Assembly (NCBI GenBank): GCA_026120035.1
Contig: JALRME010000001.1
Coordinates: forward strand, 3,175,909 to 3,239,908
From: Coleophoma eucalyptorum
Lineage: Eukaryota > Ascomycota > Leotiomycetes > Helotiales > Dermateaceae
Direction: 5' to 3'
DNA length: 64,000 nucleotides
The notes under the pieces were generated by a model. It was not told the DNA's origin and did no database searches. It saw only the letters and a list, made by a program, of their open reading frames with translations. Numbering within the stretch: position 1 is the stretch's first letter; every line of letters begins with the position of its first letter. Of the stretch, positions 32,984 to 44,207 are shown in pieces. The position numbers and the translations under genes were made by a program.

Positions 32984-35054
32984 ATGCTTTGTAAATTATG
33001 TGATGGCATATCCATCAGCTATCTTGTTGGCCTTGCCAAGGTCGAGTTTTCGGGTCATGTATTTCCGTCACAATCATACTACCAGCACCGTGCCTCATAC
33101 AACGACCTCATTGTCTCGGCACAACAGGGCTGCCAACTTTGCAAACTGGTCCATGAGGGCCTGAAAAGTTCAAAGCTAGGTATGGGATTTGCTGAAGGTC
33201 GGACAAGAGAAGAATTAATCCGAAAAATCGAGCGTGAAGGAAGAAAATCTAACATAAAACTATGTATCACCGCCATTCATGTTTATTTAGCTGCAGGCTT
33301 GGATCAAGTTGAGCTTTTTGATGCAATGATGATCCAGGTAGGCGCGACAGAGCCGGTCTCTCCTGGGCCATCGGATGCAGGATGTTTCCCTATTGAGTCC
33401 TTGAAATTGGCGCTAAGCGTACCTCGAGGTTTGTTTCTCAGCATTGTCTTCCTGTCTAAGCAAGAGAATTAATACAGCTCAGAAGAGAACCCACTATATG
33501 TTAGAAATTACCTAATTGGGAGATATCGACTGGATCCTGATCTTGGGTCGCAATTCAACCACGACATTGCAAAAGGCTGGCTCGATGACTGTCTGAAGCT
33601 ACACAGCGACTGTTCTGCTCAAATACAAACAGTACTACCTACGAGAATCATTCACGTGGGCTCATCTGATGGAATTACACATTCACATCTGGTCCTCTCT
33701 AATGGTATCAAGGATAGATATACTGCACTCAGTCACTGCTGGGGGGGGGGGGGTCCCATCACATCTTCGCTAACCATCGACTCCTACGAGCGTTTTCGAG
33801 ACAACATCCCATTATTCGAACTCCCAGCGAATTTTCGTGATGCGATTAGCATTACTCGAAATCTTGGGATTCAATATATATGGATCGACTCACTTTGCAT
33901 TATCCAGGACTCTTTAATGGATTGGGAAATCGAGTCTGCAAAAATGGGCGCTGTATATCAAAATGCTGTGGTCACAATCTCCGCAGACGCCGCTCAAGGA
34001 AGTACAGTGGGGATTCTGAACCATGAGGCCGAGCTCTATCCCAAAATAGCAGACCTTATACACCCATTACCGGGAAAAGAGAGGATCGTAATTACCAAGC
34101 ATATCGACCTGGAGTCTATATTAGTGGAATATTACAGAGTGGTTACACAGTATTCCTCACGAGTGCTCACATATGGTACAGATAAGTTCCCAGCCTTCGC
34201 TGGTCTAGTAGGATTTCTCCATCCCGTAATTGGCGGCGAGTATATTGCAGGGATCTGGACTAGAGATCTCTATCGGGGGTTGTTATGGCAGCCAAACTCC
34301 CGAGATTGTAGGCACATCGAAGTACCATACCGCGCGCCGTCATGGTCGTGGGCTATCACCAATGAGCCTGTGTCTTTTCCCTTGGGTTATGAGAAGCAAG
34401 CAACGACATCTTTTGATGCTGAGCTAGTGTCGCATGGTATTCAGTCCAAGGGTGGGAATATATACGGTCATATCGAATCTGGCTACCTGGTTCTGAAGGG
34501 ATTTACGAGACAGTTGGTGCGCAGCACACAAGTCGTTGCCGGCATGGACTACAATTCCAGTGTTGCTGGGGCTTACTTTGATGAGGGAGAAGAAGAACGT
34601 AAGGGTGCTAGTGGATCACAAGTCTTTCAGGTAACTAGTGAAGGTGGAGAATATCTTCTGTAAGTTATCTACGCCTCATTTCGTTCCGATACTCTTAAAA
34701 CAATACGGATCTCTTATAATGAACCATAGTGCTATTGAGAATCTGTGGGTGCCTAGATTTCAGCTAACTGAAAAAATCAGTGCAACAATTGATGGCAGAG
34801 GGCCGAATGAGGAGTGGGACATCAATTTTGACCTTTTTTCAGATCAAGAATATATTGCCATTTATATGAAGGCACGTTTCCTTGAAGAAGGATGTGAGGC
34901 GCCATACATAGATGCATACTGCTTGGTGCTGGAGAAATCAAAGGTTGACAATATGTATCAACGGGTGGGAATGCTTGACTTATCTGTAATGGCTGCTTCT
35001 AAGTTTGAAGCGTGGATAACGACTTGGGAACGACAAACCCTTAAAATAATCTAA
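32984..35054 (+). CDS. Heterokaryon-incompatibility (HET) domain protein
   Basis: Exons 32984-33428, 33483-34659 and 34730-35054 encode 648 residues. The HET domain begins at about 226 with RYTALSHCWGGGGPITSS, followed by FRDAISITRNLGIQYIWIDS, the conserved SLCIIQD, MGAVYQNAVVTISADAA and later the APSWSWA motif. An N-terminal Cys motif (CKLC, GCQLCKLV) is common in this family. HET proteins trigger cell death on fusion of unlike hyphae; most members have no known partner. The first intron uses the second of two nearby AGs (CAGCTCAG, 33482), which is the one that keeps frame. Thirteen consecutive G residues (33741-33753) encode the end of the WGGGG signature; one lost or gained base would destroy the domain. 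Confidence 0.88.
33741..33753 (+). repeat. 13-G homopolymer inside the HET signature
   Basis: Thirteen G residues span the third base of no stop and keep the frame as read (TGC TGG GGG GGG GGG GGT). It is the longest mononucleotide G run seen in the window and lies in coding sequence. It may be unstable or a base-calling risk. Confidence 0.8.
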
Positions 35055-36224
35055 ATTATACTACATTCTGATGACATTTAAATGTTTTTTTTAGAAGAGA
35101 TTATATCTTGAATGAAGATATAATCAAACGTTAATACTGACCAACATCAAGGTATACATACCATTTATACTTGTAGAAGGCCGAGGTTCATGGGGAATAG
35201 CTTGCATAAGAGGTTGTTTTCGAGTCTACAGAGACCTGATTTAATGCAGAAGCCCTCACGGCCGTAATGATTGTATGCACCTTCGTAGGTGAGGCAACGG
35301 AAGTATGAAAGAAAAAAAACAAGATGCACTAGGTGGCCCAGGAGTGAGTTCTCCGAAGTTCTGCTGATGCAAGTGGCACGCTATGTGTGGCGACGTTATC
35401 ATTTAGCCGATCGCCTAACTTTTAAGCCCCTCAGCCGCTCCTTGGAGACTGTAAAGCGCTTTTCTTTCAAAGATACCTTTTGAGCTCCGCGTTAATACTA
35501 TGTTCGGTTACTGTTCGGGTCCCAAATTAGGCCCCGTAACTTGTTAATCATATTGTAACGATCCATTGTTCCCATGAATTATATGATCACTCTTATCCCT
35601 AAATTAGCAAAAAATTGTCATAACTTGATCGTGCCGACCCGAAACGATATGTTACCTGACCTAGGTAGGTGGTGGGGTTGAGATGTAAGATAATTCTCCA
35701 AGCTCAGAGGTGATCGACACCGAGATTGCTTCTCCGAGCTTCTTTGGGATGATAGTCAACAGCTGATGCTCTTGATATCAGGTAGCAAATGGGGGTTCAA
35801 ATATGACCTCATCTGAGTCATTCCTTAATACTTGCACAGTGGTAAGCTCAAAGTAAATCGTCTATTCATGCTCTTGAGAAATGAGCATCTATAGAGCTTT
35901 CCACCACTCCAATTGACACATTCGCTGTCTTGCCTTTTGAAGTTTCTCAAACCGCCGATGAGTAGATTTCTAGTGTATTTTAATGATTTGGACGAGGTGT
36001 TTGGGGTAGCGTCGTACGTGGTCTGTATTTGACTAGCCATAATTTCTTATCGAGAATTATTCTTAAAATGATGAACTCATATGTCAAACCAATCCGGTGA
36101 TCCGTTGCATATCTGTCGAAATAACATATCGATATATGAATAGAAAAGGCGCATGTTGGGTGTGGAGGAAAAGAATTTCGAAGCTTTCATAAATTTAAAT
36201 AAGCCAAAGCCATCAACAACCCGA
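35055..36224. other. Intergenic, no gene seen
   Basis: 1.17 kb, AT-rich, between the HET gene and tRNA-Phe. Short frames at 35289-35483 and 35825-36040 show no motif. No terminal inverted repeats or transposase traces were recognised. Confidence 0.45.
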
Positions 36225-36313
36225 GCGGCTTTAGCTCACTTGGGAGAGCGCCAGACTGAAGTCAACTTCAGACAGTCCATCTGGAGGCACTGTGTTCGAT
36301 CCACAGAAGCCGC
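36225..36313 (+). tRNA. tRNA-Phe(GAA) with a 17-nt intron
   Basis: The acceptor stem GCGGCTT pairs with AAGCCGC. The D arm is GCTC...GAGC, the anticodon stem CCAGA pairs with TCTGG around the loop CTGAAGA, and the T arm is CTGTG-TTCGATC-CACAG. The anticodon is GAA. The intron is 36262-36278, one base 3' of the anticodon, the canonical nuclear position. A T8 run at 36355-36362 is a probable Pol III stop. Confidence 0.93.
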
Positions 36314-36354
36314 AACATCTGCGAGCCAAGGAACACCTTGGTTAAGAACACTTC

Positions 36355-36362
36355 TTTTTTTT
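36355..36362 (+). terminator. Likely Pol III terminator of tRNA-Phe
   Basis: Eight T residues, 42 nt after the mature tRNA end and the first run of four or more T downstream. A perfect 6-bp hairpin (CCAAGG, loop AACA, CCTTGG; 36326-36341) lies just before it. Confidence 0.5.
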
Positions 36363-37168
36363 GGTCTCCAAAAACATATATCAAATCCTTTTTGGCTGTC
36401 TGTGTTCACATACACGGCTTAGCGAACCGGAAATCTTTTTGGTGGTCGTCATGTTCTATTTACTATCACACAATAAGCGAGCGCGATTTCACGTGCTTAG
36501 ACTTTCTAGGCATGCAATTACTTTGCTCTCGCTTTTGACGATATGTACTAAATACATGAATCTTGCGTCGCGTTCTTAATATTATTTTCATAGGACATAG
36601 GGGTTTATCACATATTGGAATTTTTTCAAGAAGGGAAAAACTTTTTTTGGCGTATACTTTCGAGGTTTTATGCTTGTATGTTATTTCAATAGCGATGCTG
36701 TGCACATTATCCCCCCCCCTAGACAGTAGAATAAAGTTAAGCAGGAATATCGAGATGATTTGGCTATTTATATGAACATTCAGAATCAACAACAAAAGAA
36801 TGACTATCTCATTAAAAATCCTAAAGGCATGTCGACCATTAACTTCTACACCTTACGCGGCAGGTACTTCTTTTGGCTTTCGTCCATGGACTATTTGAAT
36901 TGCATAAAATGAGGTGACGATAATTTCCCTCCCAAATCCAGCCCTCTAGCTAGCAATGTTATAAGCCTGCAAGCAGCTTCGGCCAATGAGAGCGGTATCA
37001 CGGAGGTGATGATATGTGGTGCCATTGTAAAAATGATACCGCTTTCTCTTGGCAGCTATATGGACCTTGTACGGAATATCGACTTGGGAGGTGAGGGGTC
37101 ATTGGCGTTATCTTGTCTACCACGTCCCAGGTGGGCCGGTTTTTTTGAATAACCAGCTTCCCTCCCTA
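36363..37168. other. Intergenic, no gene seen
   Basis: AT-rich, with a C9 run at 36711-36719. Overlapping short frames on both strands have no protein-like features. Confidence 0.45.
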
Positions 37169-40100
37169 CTACCTGAGAACCCCGGATGCCCCAACTTTAT
37201 TCAGGGTTAGATTTCTTAGGATAGAAATACCTGCTTCCTTGCTTGACAAAGCCTTCTTGCCAGGTTGTGACGCGCTTGGATTACCGCCTAGCCGTGGAAG
37301 ATCTGGGTCAGGAAGAGGAAGCGTCTTAACGGTTTTACGAGATCGAGGTTCAGGAGATGCATTGTACAAATCTCCAAATTCCAAGGCAGGAGACTCTAAC
37401 TTAACGTTTTTGTTTGGTGTCCCCAAAGACTCTGGGGAAACTGCGTCAACACTCCGTCTCAAACGCTTCGCATCCTTGTCTGTTAATTTGCTAGAATTCT
37501 GTCGCTTGCGAGCTGTTTGGGCTTCTTCACCTGGTGTGAAAGAGCCAGACGTAGATCCTGCTGACTCACTGTGTATTTTAGATACCAGAGTCTCGTAATC
37601 CTTATAATTGAAATCATGAAACTGCATTACCGTCCAGTTCATGCGTAAATAAGGCTTATTGTCCTTCTCGAAAAAGCTAAGGATCTCATCAATTCGATCG
37701 TCAAGCGTGCACGTTTGAGTCCTTAGTCCTGCCGCAATGAGGAGTGTTTCTCCCCAGGTAGATTCCGCGATCTCCTTAGCAATATTCCTTCTCTTTAGAA
37801 AAGACCATAGCCTCCACTCAGAGGGCTCAACTATTACCCTACATGCAAGCCTATAGTGGCCAATATATTCGGACCTGTCCTTGCCTTTCCTCAGAATCGT
37901 TGGATAAGTGTCACCAACAACCCCGCAAGAAGCTCTACCATCGACAAGTGTTAGCGCACCATGCGAGCCTAGTTCTGGCGCAAACTCATGATAGTCCGGA
38001 TTGATGCGAAGGAGTTCTGGCCACGCAACAATTTGCTTATCTTTCATCGAAGACGAGACTTTGGCAAACGTAGATTCGTTACCACCAACATTTTCACGTA
38101 GAAATGCCGGGGAAAATGGCTGAAGACTATCCGGAAGATCAGCCGTAATGGGCACAGAGACCAGGTTCGTAACATCTGCCACATTCTTTGGAATCGTACT
38201 TCTCGTATATAACGATGAAGATACAAAGGATGGATTTGGACTGTTGCATTGCTCAGGTACGCTAGACTGCATTGATGACAAGGGCTTACATCTTTGCTGG
38301 CTTGCAATCGACGATTCATTTACCACAACCACGTTCTGTTCTTCATCGGCAGACACTGTACGTAGTGATTTCAGAACTCGTTTGATATCTGAGTTTTGGA
38401 CAATTAGGCTTCTGGCACCTTCATCGATATGTCTCTGTCGGTTGTCGATCTCTGCTTGTAGGAGTTGTCCCGCAGTCTTTGCATCGACTTCCTTGCTCAA
38501 TTTGGCAAGCAAGTATAAATTTTTGTCACCTGGTATATGACCTTCGGGGAGCATATAGGATGGCAAGGCACGCTGAGGTATCTCATGCCAGTTCTGAAAA
38601 ATAGTTTTGAGTTCACGAATCTAAGAATATTTATCAGTATAAATCCTAAAATCGAGGCTTGACCGAGTATTGAAGAAGCACTCTAATCAGCAGCTTGGGG
38701 TCTATATTGGAGGTAAAGTGACGTTTATAACATAAAATTCCACGTCCTGCACAAGGAAAATGAGGCATATGAAATATAATTCTTCAGCCCTTTCAAATAG
38801 GTATATGAGGTAGCAGAGGAGGATAGGAATGAAACGCACCTTTCTGCTTGTGTTGAGCTCATTTTGTCCGACAAGATTGTTCATAGCGTCCTCAGGGCTT
38901 ATTGAGAGTTCTCGGAATGCCATCCTTCTCCCTTCTTTCTTCGCTTCCTCGCGTACCAGTTGCAAATTTTGGGTATGCCCGTCGCGAAGTGATTGTAGCT
39001 GGCTCTTGAGACTCTGTATCTCCTCTGCATGTGCCTGTTGCGAGTCACTGCTATGAAGGTTGGCATCTTGATGCTCATGGATTGGGTGCCTCTCTGTTAG
39101 ACCTTTCTTATATGCTTCATTCCTAACTTTATCAAGCTGCTCGAGGTGGTTCAAGTACATTGCGCGTCGCGAGCTCTCAAGATCGTCAATAGCTCTCTCA
39201 CGAGCTTTTGAAGTTTTCTCTTCAATTTGTGCTTCAAAGTTCCTACACTGGTCCTCCATCTGTTTTGTAAGATCTCGATTCTCTTGCTGCAATGCTGTGT
39301 TCTCCTTTTCAAGAAGTTGAATACGCGCTTCAGCCATTTCTCTTAGTTCAATTTGATATCTAAGCTTTTCACTGATGCGATCTTGCATACTACTGAACAA
39401 GCCTTGAAGATCATCAGCTATTGGCGAGGTCGGTATCACTGTAGGTGTGGCTGGCGACTTAGCCACCGCTTCATGAATGCGGGTCGTAGAATCCTGTGGG
39501 ATCGGCATCATGTGCGTATTATCTCTAGGGACAAGATTTAGACTTCCTTGGGAAGCCATTTGTGATAGACCTTGCTCTACTAAATATGAGTTCGAGGGAT
39601 CAACTGTAACTACTGTCAAATGCGCTTGTTTAAGTGCTTCTCTGCACGCCTTTTGCTGCTCAGAAGTCCACCGGCCTATTGCAATGGGAGGGAAGCTTGG
39701 GTAATTGAGACTAAACCTCCAAGCGTAGGAGTTCGGAGAAGCACGATCTGAAAGACGCGGATCAATTGGTTTCGAGTTTCGACGTTGTATTGATCGGCCT
39801 ATCGTAGATTCTTTCATACAATTAGTATAAGGGTGGCGAATAGGAGTCAGAGGTCAAAAACAACTAAGACCTACCTATGGTCTCTATCAACAGGTCCCGC
39901 AGCTCCTCGTGAGGTCTTTTCTTATTTCCTGATAGCGAAGACCGTTTGGCACCGCTTCGAATTTCTTGTAAGTTAACCAACCTGGAAATGTTACTCTCTA
40001 GTTCCGCCTTTGTTTCGTCGTTCCATATGCGATCAAATTCAACGGAGTTTAGGCCAATAAATTCGCGGGTCCAGTCGTCGTTTGAAGCTTCAGGCGGGAG

Positions 40101-40358
40101 TGAAGGTAGCCATACGCGATTGCACAAACGATTGCCTTCACTCCAAGTTACATACTGGGCGGCGAACTGCGTGTCTACGAAAAGTGAGTTAGTTGTAGAG
40201 TATTTATTAATACCTTAGGCAAGAGAACTGAACTTACGTAGCCTTCGAAGATTCTCCCTGGTGCTCCTTGATTCGAGCCAATTTCTTATGTGTTCATATT
40301 TTTCAGCATGGACTGATTGTATAGCAGGATCCCGAGACAACTTTGCCGATTGTGGCAT
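37169..40358 (-). CDS. Large coiled-coil protein with a C-terminal DUF6697-like region (model partly uncertain)
   Basis: Proposed exons: 40358-40238, 40174-39875, 39810-38840 and 38620-37169, giving 947 residues in one frame. The N-terminus (KYEHIRNWLESRSTRENLRR, then TQFAAQYVTWSEGNRL and WLPSLPPEAS) is followed by a long coiled coil at about 270-440 (ELREMAEARIQLLEKENTAL, then QENRDLTKQMEDQC). The C-terminal part has a folded-looking stretch (LRINPDYHEFAPELGSHGAL through IGHYRLACRVIVEPSEWRLW) that weakly resembles fungal DUF6697, and a basic disordered tail with possible nuclear signals (DKDAKRLRR). The third intron as modelled is 219 nt and contains a protein-like 83-nt segment whose phase does not fit. 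The locus could instead be two genes or carry a frameshift. Function unknown. Confidence 0.55.
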
Positions 40359-40762
40359 TATTCTCTTTCGGAGTTCTCCTCTGCCATATACGGGTCAAAG
40401 GGCGTGTTTGACCCAAATTTGGGCAAGGCAAGAAGTCTGCGCGATCTGCCCAGAATCGGTTCAAATAAGTCTTTCCTGACACAAAGGGGGAAAAGAAAAT
40501 CGCAGTATTTCAAATATCAGGACTTGGTATTAAGTCTACTGAAGGAGAAAGTTGGCTGAAATAAGTCAATATGAGTCGTTGCTAACCCATCATATATGTC
40601 CCTAGCACAGATTCCACGACGTGCGCGCAAACGCTTGGTAGCTGATTATATAATCAATGCAATTGAACCAAATTTTGGCAGCCTTTCACGGTAGAGCAAC
40701 TCCCCAGACCACATTTTACCACTCAAAACATCAGGACAGAATCACGTCAGAACATCCTTACA
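40359..40762. other. Divergent promoter region with a uORF
   Basis: 404 bp between the coiled-coil gene and the tubulin cofactor gene. On the minus strand a 9-codon frame (40384-40355) ends in a TAA that overlaps the coiled-coil ATG as TAATG. Confidence 0.45.
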
Positions 40763-41308
40763 ATGGCACCACCAAGTCCTCTCGCTATAGCTACAGGCTC
40801 GGTCCAGCGACTTGTCAAAGAAGAGGCTTCTTACCACAAGGAGCTTCAATCACAAGAGGCACGGTTGGAGAAGTTGCTCGCAAGCACAGAGGAGGATGAG
40901 AACAAGGAATACTCCTTGAAGCAAGAGGTTGGTTTCTTTTTCAACATACTTGCTGCCCTTGATATCTTTGGTGCTACTGTCTCAAGTCACTGCTTATCCT
41001 AGAAATTTCTGGATGTTGCTTGTTTATAGCAAGCTACCCCGCCATACTTGTAGTGGGGCTGGATGGTGTGACATTTTCTCCCTGGCACAATAAACTTTCC
41101 TAGTTATATTACTAACCATTATTCTATAACATAGCGTACAGCCATTGCAGAAACTAAGGCTGTCTTCCCCCCGCTGCGACAACGCATTGCCGATGCTCTG
41201 GCAAAGCTTGAGGATCAATTAGAATCAGCCCAAGGTAGTGGTGCGAGTGAGGAGGAGATTGCAAAAGCCACTGAGGCAGTAAAACAAGCCAAGGCCGTTG
41301 GTGCTTGA
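40763..41308 (+). CDS. TBCA: Tubulin-folding cofactor A
   Basis: Exons 40763-40927 and 41135-41308 are joined by a 207-nt intron (weak donor GTTGGT, acceptor CATAG) and give 112 residues. This matches the small three-helix TBCA/Rbl2 family: SVQRLVKEEASYHKELQSQE, then the loop ENKEYSLKQE, RTAIAETKAVFPPLRQRIAD and a final helix (ALAKLEDQLESAQ). TBCA captures free beta-tubulin during folding and protects cells from its excess. The splice is phase 0 and restores the conserved QER-TAIAETKAVFPPL join. The protein is cytosolic, with no targeting signal. Confidence 0.92.
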
Positions 41309-41546
41309 AGAGGGAAGGGGAAAAGCGTGGATCGAATAGATGCAAGCTGGTACAAGTATTGCAATTCAAGGTATTTCATGAATAACGATTAGAGGAAATG
41401 ATACCCATTCGATTATGGTGTGAATAATCAAGAGCTAGAGTCCCTTGATAGTCAGGTTTACGAGAAAGAGATGTCAGCAGGGTATCATGGTAGCTTCTAT
41501 GGTACATTCGTCAGATGCAAAATCCGAGAGGATATGAATATCAGAT

Positions 41547-42569
41547 CTACGTGGTATCCATCTTATCTTCAATCTCTCCTTGCTCGGCAGCAGGTGTACC
41601 AGTATTGGAAGATTCATCGACAGCAAGTCGTGGAGTATGGCCCTCTGCTGGTGTCTGATCAGTCATCGTCACATCTTCGCCTTCCTCAAGTCCTTCTCGC
41701 CTTCGCTCTGACCCAGCAGGCGAGGGTGCTCGACTATTGTTTCTAGATCCATTCCCAGATAGGGTCCCTGCCGGCAACGGGCGTGGCTTGAGGCTAGTAT
41801 CAGGACTGTTATGTGCTGCGTCCGGTCCAGGTGTAGCATTTCCGCTCTGGCTGCTGTGTTTTGGCGTTTGTCCACCTTGAGATGCGTTATCTTCGCCATC
41901 ATCTTCATTCATTCCTTCTCTGCGCTCCACCTCCTCCTTCTCATCTCTAATCAATCTCCTGAGCTGCATACCCTCTTCCACAATCCTGCCAAACTGCTCC
42001 CGCCTCTCCTTCCAAGTTTCACTATAAGTCATACTTTCGCGCTCCAAGTCCTTGCACTCTTCTTCAAGCTTTCTAAGATTGATCTCCTGATCCTGCCTTG
42101 GGCGCAGCAGTTTATTGTTCGTGATTTTCTCGGTCAACTCGTCGAATTTTTTCCGCTGCTCAAGAGTATTCTTTGCCGCCTGGAGCTGAACGCGTAATTG
42201 AGCTGTATTATCCCGGACATCCTGCGCTGTTTCCAATATCCTCTTCTTGTCTGCCTTATATCTTTCTCGTTCGCGCTCGTTGCTGTTGCGGAGGAACTGA
42301 ATACGTGCAATACTGCTGTCGAACGCTGCAAAGTCAAGGATGACATCCTCTCGATATTGTGATATTATCTTCTGGTGATCATTGCTGAGGGCCTCGGCGT
42401 CTTCAGTGCTATCTGGAGGAGGTGTAGGCAATTTGCTTGGAGTAGACACGAGAGAACCTGGGGTAAGAAGTCGTTTGGTAATGCGTTTGAACGGTTTCTC
42501 TTCAACATTGAGTAGACGCGACTTGTGAAGTTCGTCTTCTTCCCGTGTTTCTAGTAATTGAAAGGTCAT
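41547..42569 (-). CDS. THOC7: THO complex subunit 7
   Basis: An uninterrupted frame of 340 residues. THO packages nascent mRNA and couples transcription to export. The N-terminus (EEDELHKSRLLNVEEKPFKR, then ITKRLLTPGSL) matches the start of the THOC7 domain, and the central region (about 75-215) is a long coiled coil (FDSSIARIQFLRNSNERERE, then LQAAKNTLEQRKKFDELTEK) as used for THO assembly. The final 120 residues are low-complexity, rich in Ser, Pro, Gly and acidic residues, and probably disordered. There is no signal or membrane segment. The gene diverges from the elongin A gene with 428 bp between the ATGs. Confidence 0.85.
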   Translation of the reverse strand: MTFQLLETREEDELHKSRLLNVEEKPFKRITKRLLTPGSLVSTPSKLPTPPPDSTEDAEALSNDHQKIISQYREDVILDFAAFDSSIARIQFLRNSNERERERYKADKKRILETAQDVRDNTAQLRVQLQAAKNTLEQRKKFDELTEKITNNKLLRPRQDQEINLRKLEEECKDLERESMTYSETWKERREQFGRIVEEGMQLRRLIRDEKEEVERREGMNEDDGEDNASQGGQTPKHSSQSGNATPGPDAAHNSPDTSLKPRPLPAGTLSGNGSRNNSRAPSPAGSERRREGLEEGEDVTMTDQTPAEGHTPRLAVDESSNTGTPAAEQGEIEDKMDTT

Positions 42570-42997
42570 TTTGGGTGGCGTAGACGCTTAAAGGTAATAT
42601 AGTTTCTGGGACTGAATGGAGTTTATTGTCGCAATCATGAAATCGATCACGAAGCTTGAGCGAGCGATGCGGCCGCTTGAGGCCCACTAGTGCCTGTTCC
42701 GTCTAGACCTCAGCCCTGCGCTACGTACTCAGTCTTGGTAGCTTTGTTTTATCCTCAGTCTCTTGCAGAATCACAAGCATGTACCGACACAGATAATTCC
42801 TCGCTCCAATATTTCCTCGCTTTCGTTTCTAGACGCTACGTTGTTCCAATTGATTCAGACCTTCCTGCGTTTACTTTCCATAGACTAGCCTCGAGGCTGG
42901 GGAAGAACAAGCCTCTACATAGCTCGTCATCTGCGAGCGTCTTGTTTATGCTATCGAGTTTACAAAACGACACCAAATCCAAAATCAGACGGTAGAA
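42570..42997. other. Divergent promoter region THOC7/elongin A
   Basis: 428 bp shared by two divergent nuclear-RNA-related genes. One short frame (42690-42995) is not protein-like. Confidence 0.45.
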
Positions 42998-44207
42998 ATG
43001 CCTGCTCCTCGCCTTGTCGACTCTTGTATAAAAGTGTGCATTAGGAATGTCCGAGGCAAGTTATCTCTCCTACCAGCGAAGTTATTCCTACTGACTTCCA
43101 TACGCAGGTCTCACGGACGTCGGCGATTTCGAGTATCAAACAATTCGACCGGTCCTGAAATGCGTCTCATCGGCAGAACAACTTCACAAAATTGAAGAGA
43201 ACTCTCCACAAATCCAAGGTGAAGATGCTGAGCTCTGGCAAGCATTTATCGCGAGAGACATCCCGAATTGGCGGACGAAGAACTACGTGCCCAAAAATCC
43301 TCGGAAATGGTACCAAGTCTACTGCAAATACAAAAAGGAACAGCAGCAAGAAATTGCGCGAGATGAGGAAATCCTCAGGCAGAGCATGTTGGGCCTCAAG
43401 CGGGAGAGAGAGACGCATGTTAGCAAAGTAGTGGACCTTAAGAGCTTGCCCAAAGTACCCAGGGATCCAAGAATGATTGCAAACAATGGTGGCGTGCCGC
43501 TGAAGGGAAAGACTGGTTTCAAGAAGGCTCCACCATCAGCTCTAACCTGGACCGCTGGCAGTAAGACAAAGTTAACTGATGGAAAGAGTGTGCTCACTAG
43601 GGCGAGGAGAGAAGCCAAGGAAATGACGCAGAGAGGGAAGTTGGCTACGCCTACGGGACAGCTCAATGTAAGGCATGGACAAGTCAAGCAGGCACCGGCA
43701 GCTATGGTAAAGGAATACCGTACTGCTGCGCAACCACCACTAAAGATCTTGTCGAGGAAGCATGGAGTGGGAGGAATCAAAGGAGGTATTCGCGGACCAT
43801 CCCTCGAGGAGAGAGAAGAAAGGCTGCGAGCTGCAATGGCCGGAGGCTCCAGCAGTCGACAAATCTACAACGACCCAAAGGCAACATATGTCGGTTCATC
43901 CGATGATGAGGGCGACAGTGACTTGGAAGACTTATTTGACTCAAAGTCAAAGCAGCAAAACAGATCGGCACCATCAAGAAGACTCTCGTCACCACCTTCC
44001 GCCCCTGTCTCTTTAAACCCCAGACCACAATCAACTTCAAGGAGTTCCAACGCAGGCTCTTCAAGACCACCACCGCGAGCATCGTCTCCGCCTACTTCAT
44101 CCCAAACAACAAATCCAGCGCCCGGGCCTAAACCTATGATGGCTAGGAAGCGGCCGCAAGTCGACATCTTCAATAGAGGTGCATCAAAGAAACCAAGACA
44201 AAGGTAG
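42998..44207 (+). CDS. ELA1: Elongin-A
   Basis: Exons 42998-43055 and 43108-44207 encode 385 residues. The N-terminal 5-115 region is the elongin A domain: MPAPRLVDSCIKVCIRNVRG, LTDVGDFEYQTIRPVL, EQLHKIEENSPQ and AELWQAFIARDIPNW, with a BC-box/F-box-like part that binds elongin C. Elongin A acts in a Cullin-3-type ligase that removes stalled RNA polymerase II and, in animals, in elongation. The remainder is basic and disordered, with KARREAKEM-like Arg/Lys clusters and a Ser/Pro-rich tail ending KKPRQR. The intron uses a GC donor (GCAAGT) rather than GT and a CGCAG acceptor; the conserved NVRG-LTDVGD join supports it. Confidence 0.9.

Noticed and set aside
35055..36224. Possible transposon relic between the HET gene and the tRNA
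   Set aside because: AT-rich and gene-free, but no terminal repeats, target-site duplication or transposase-like codons could be found.
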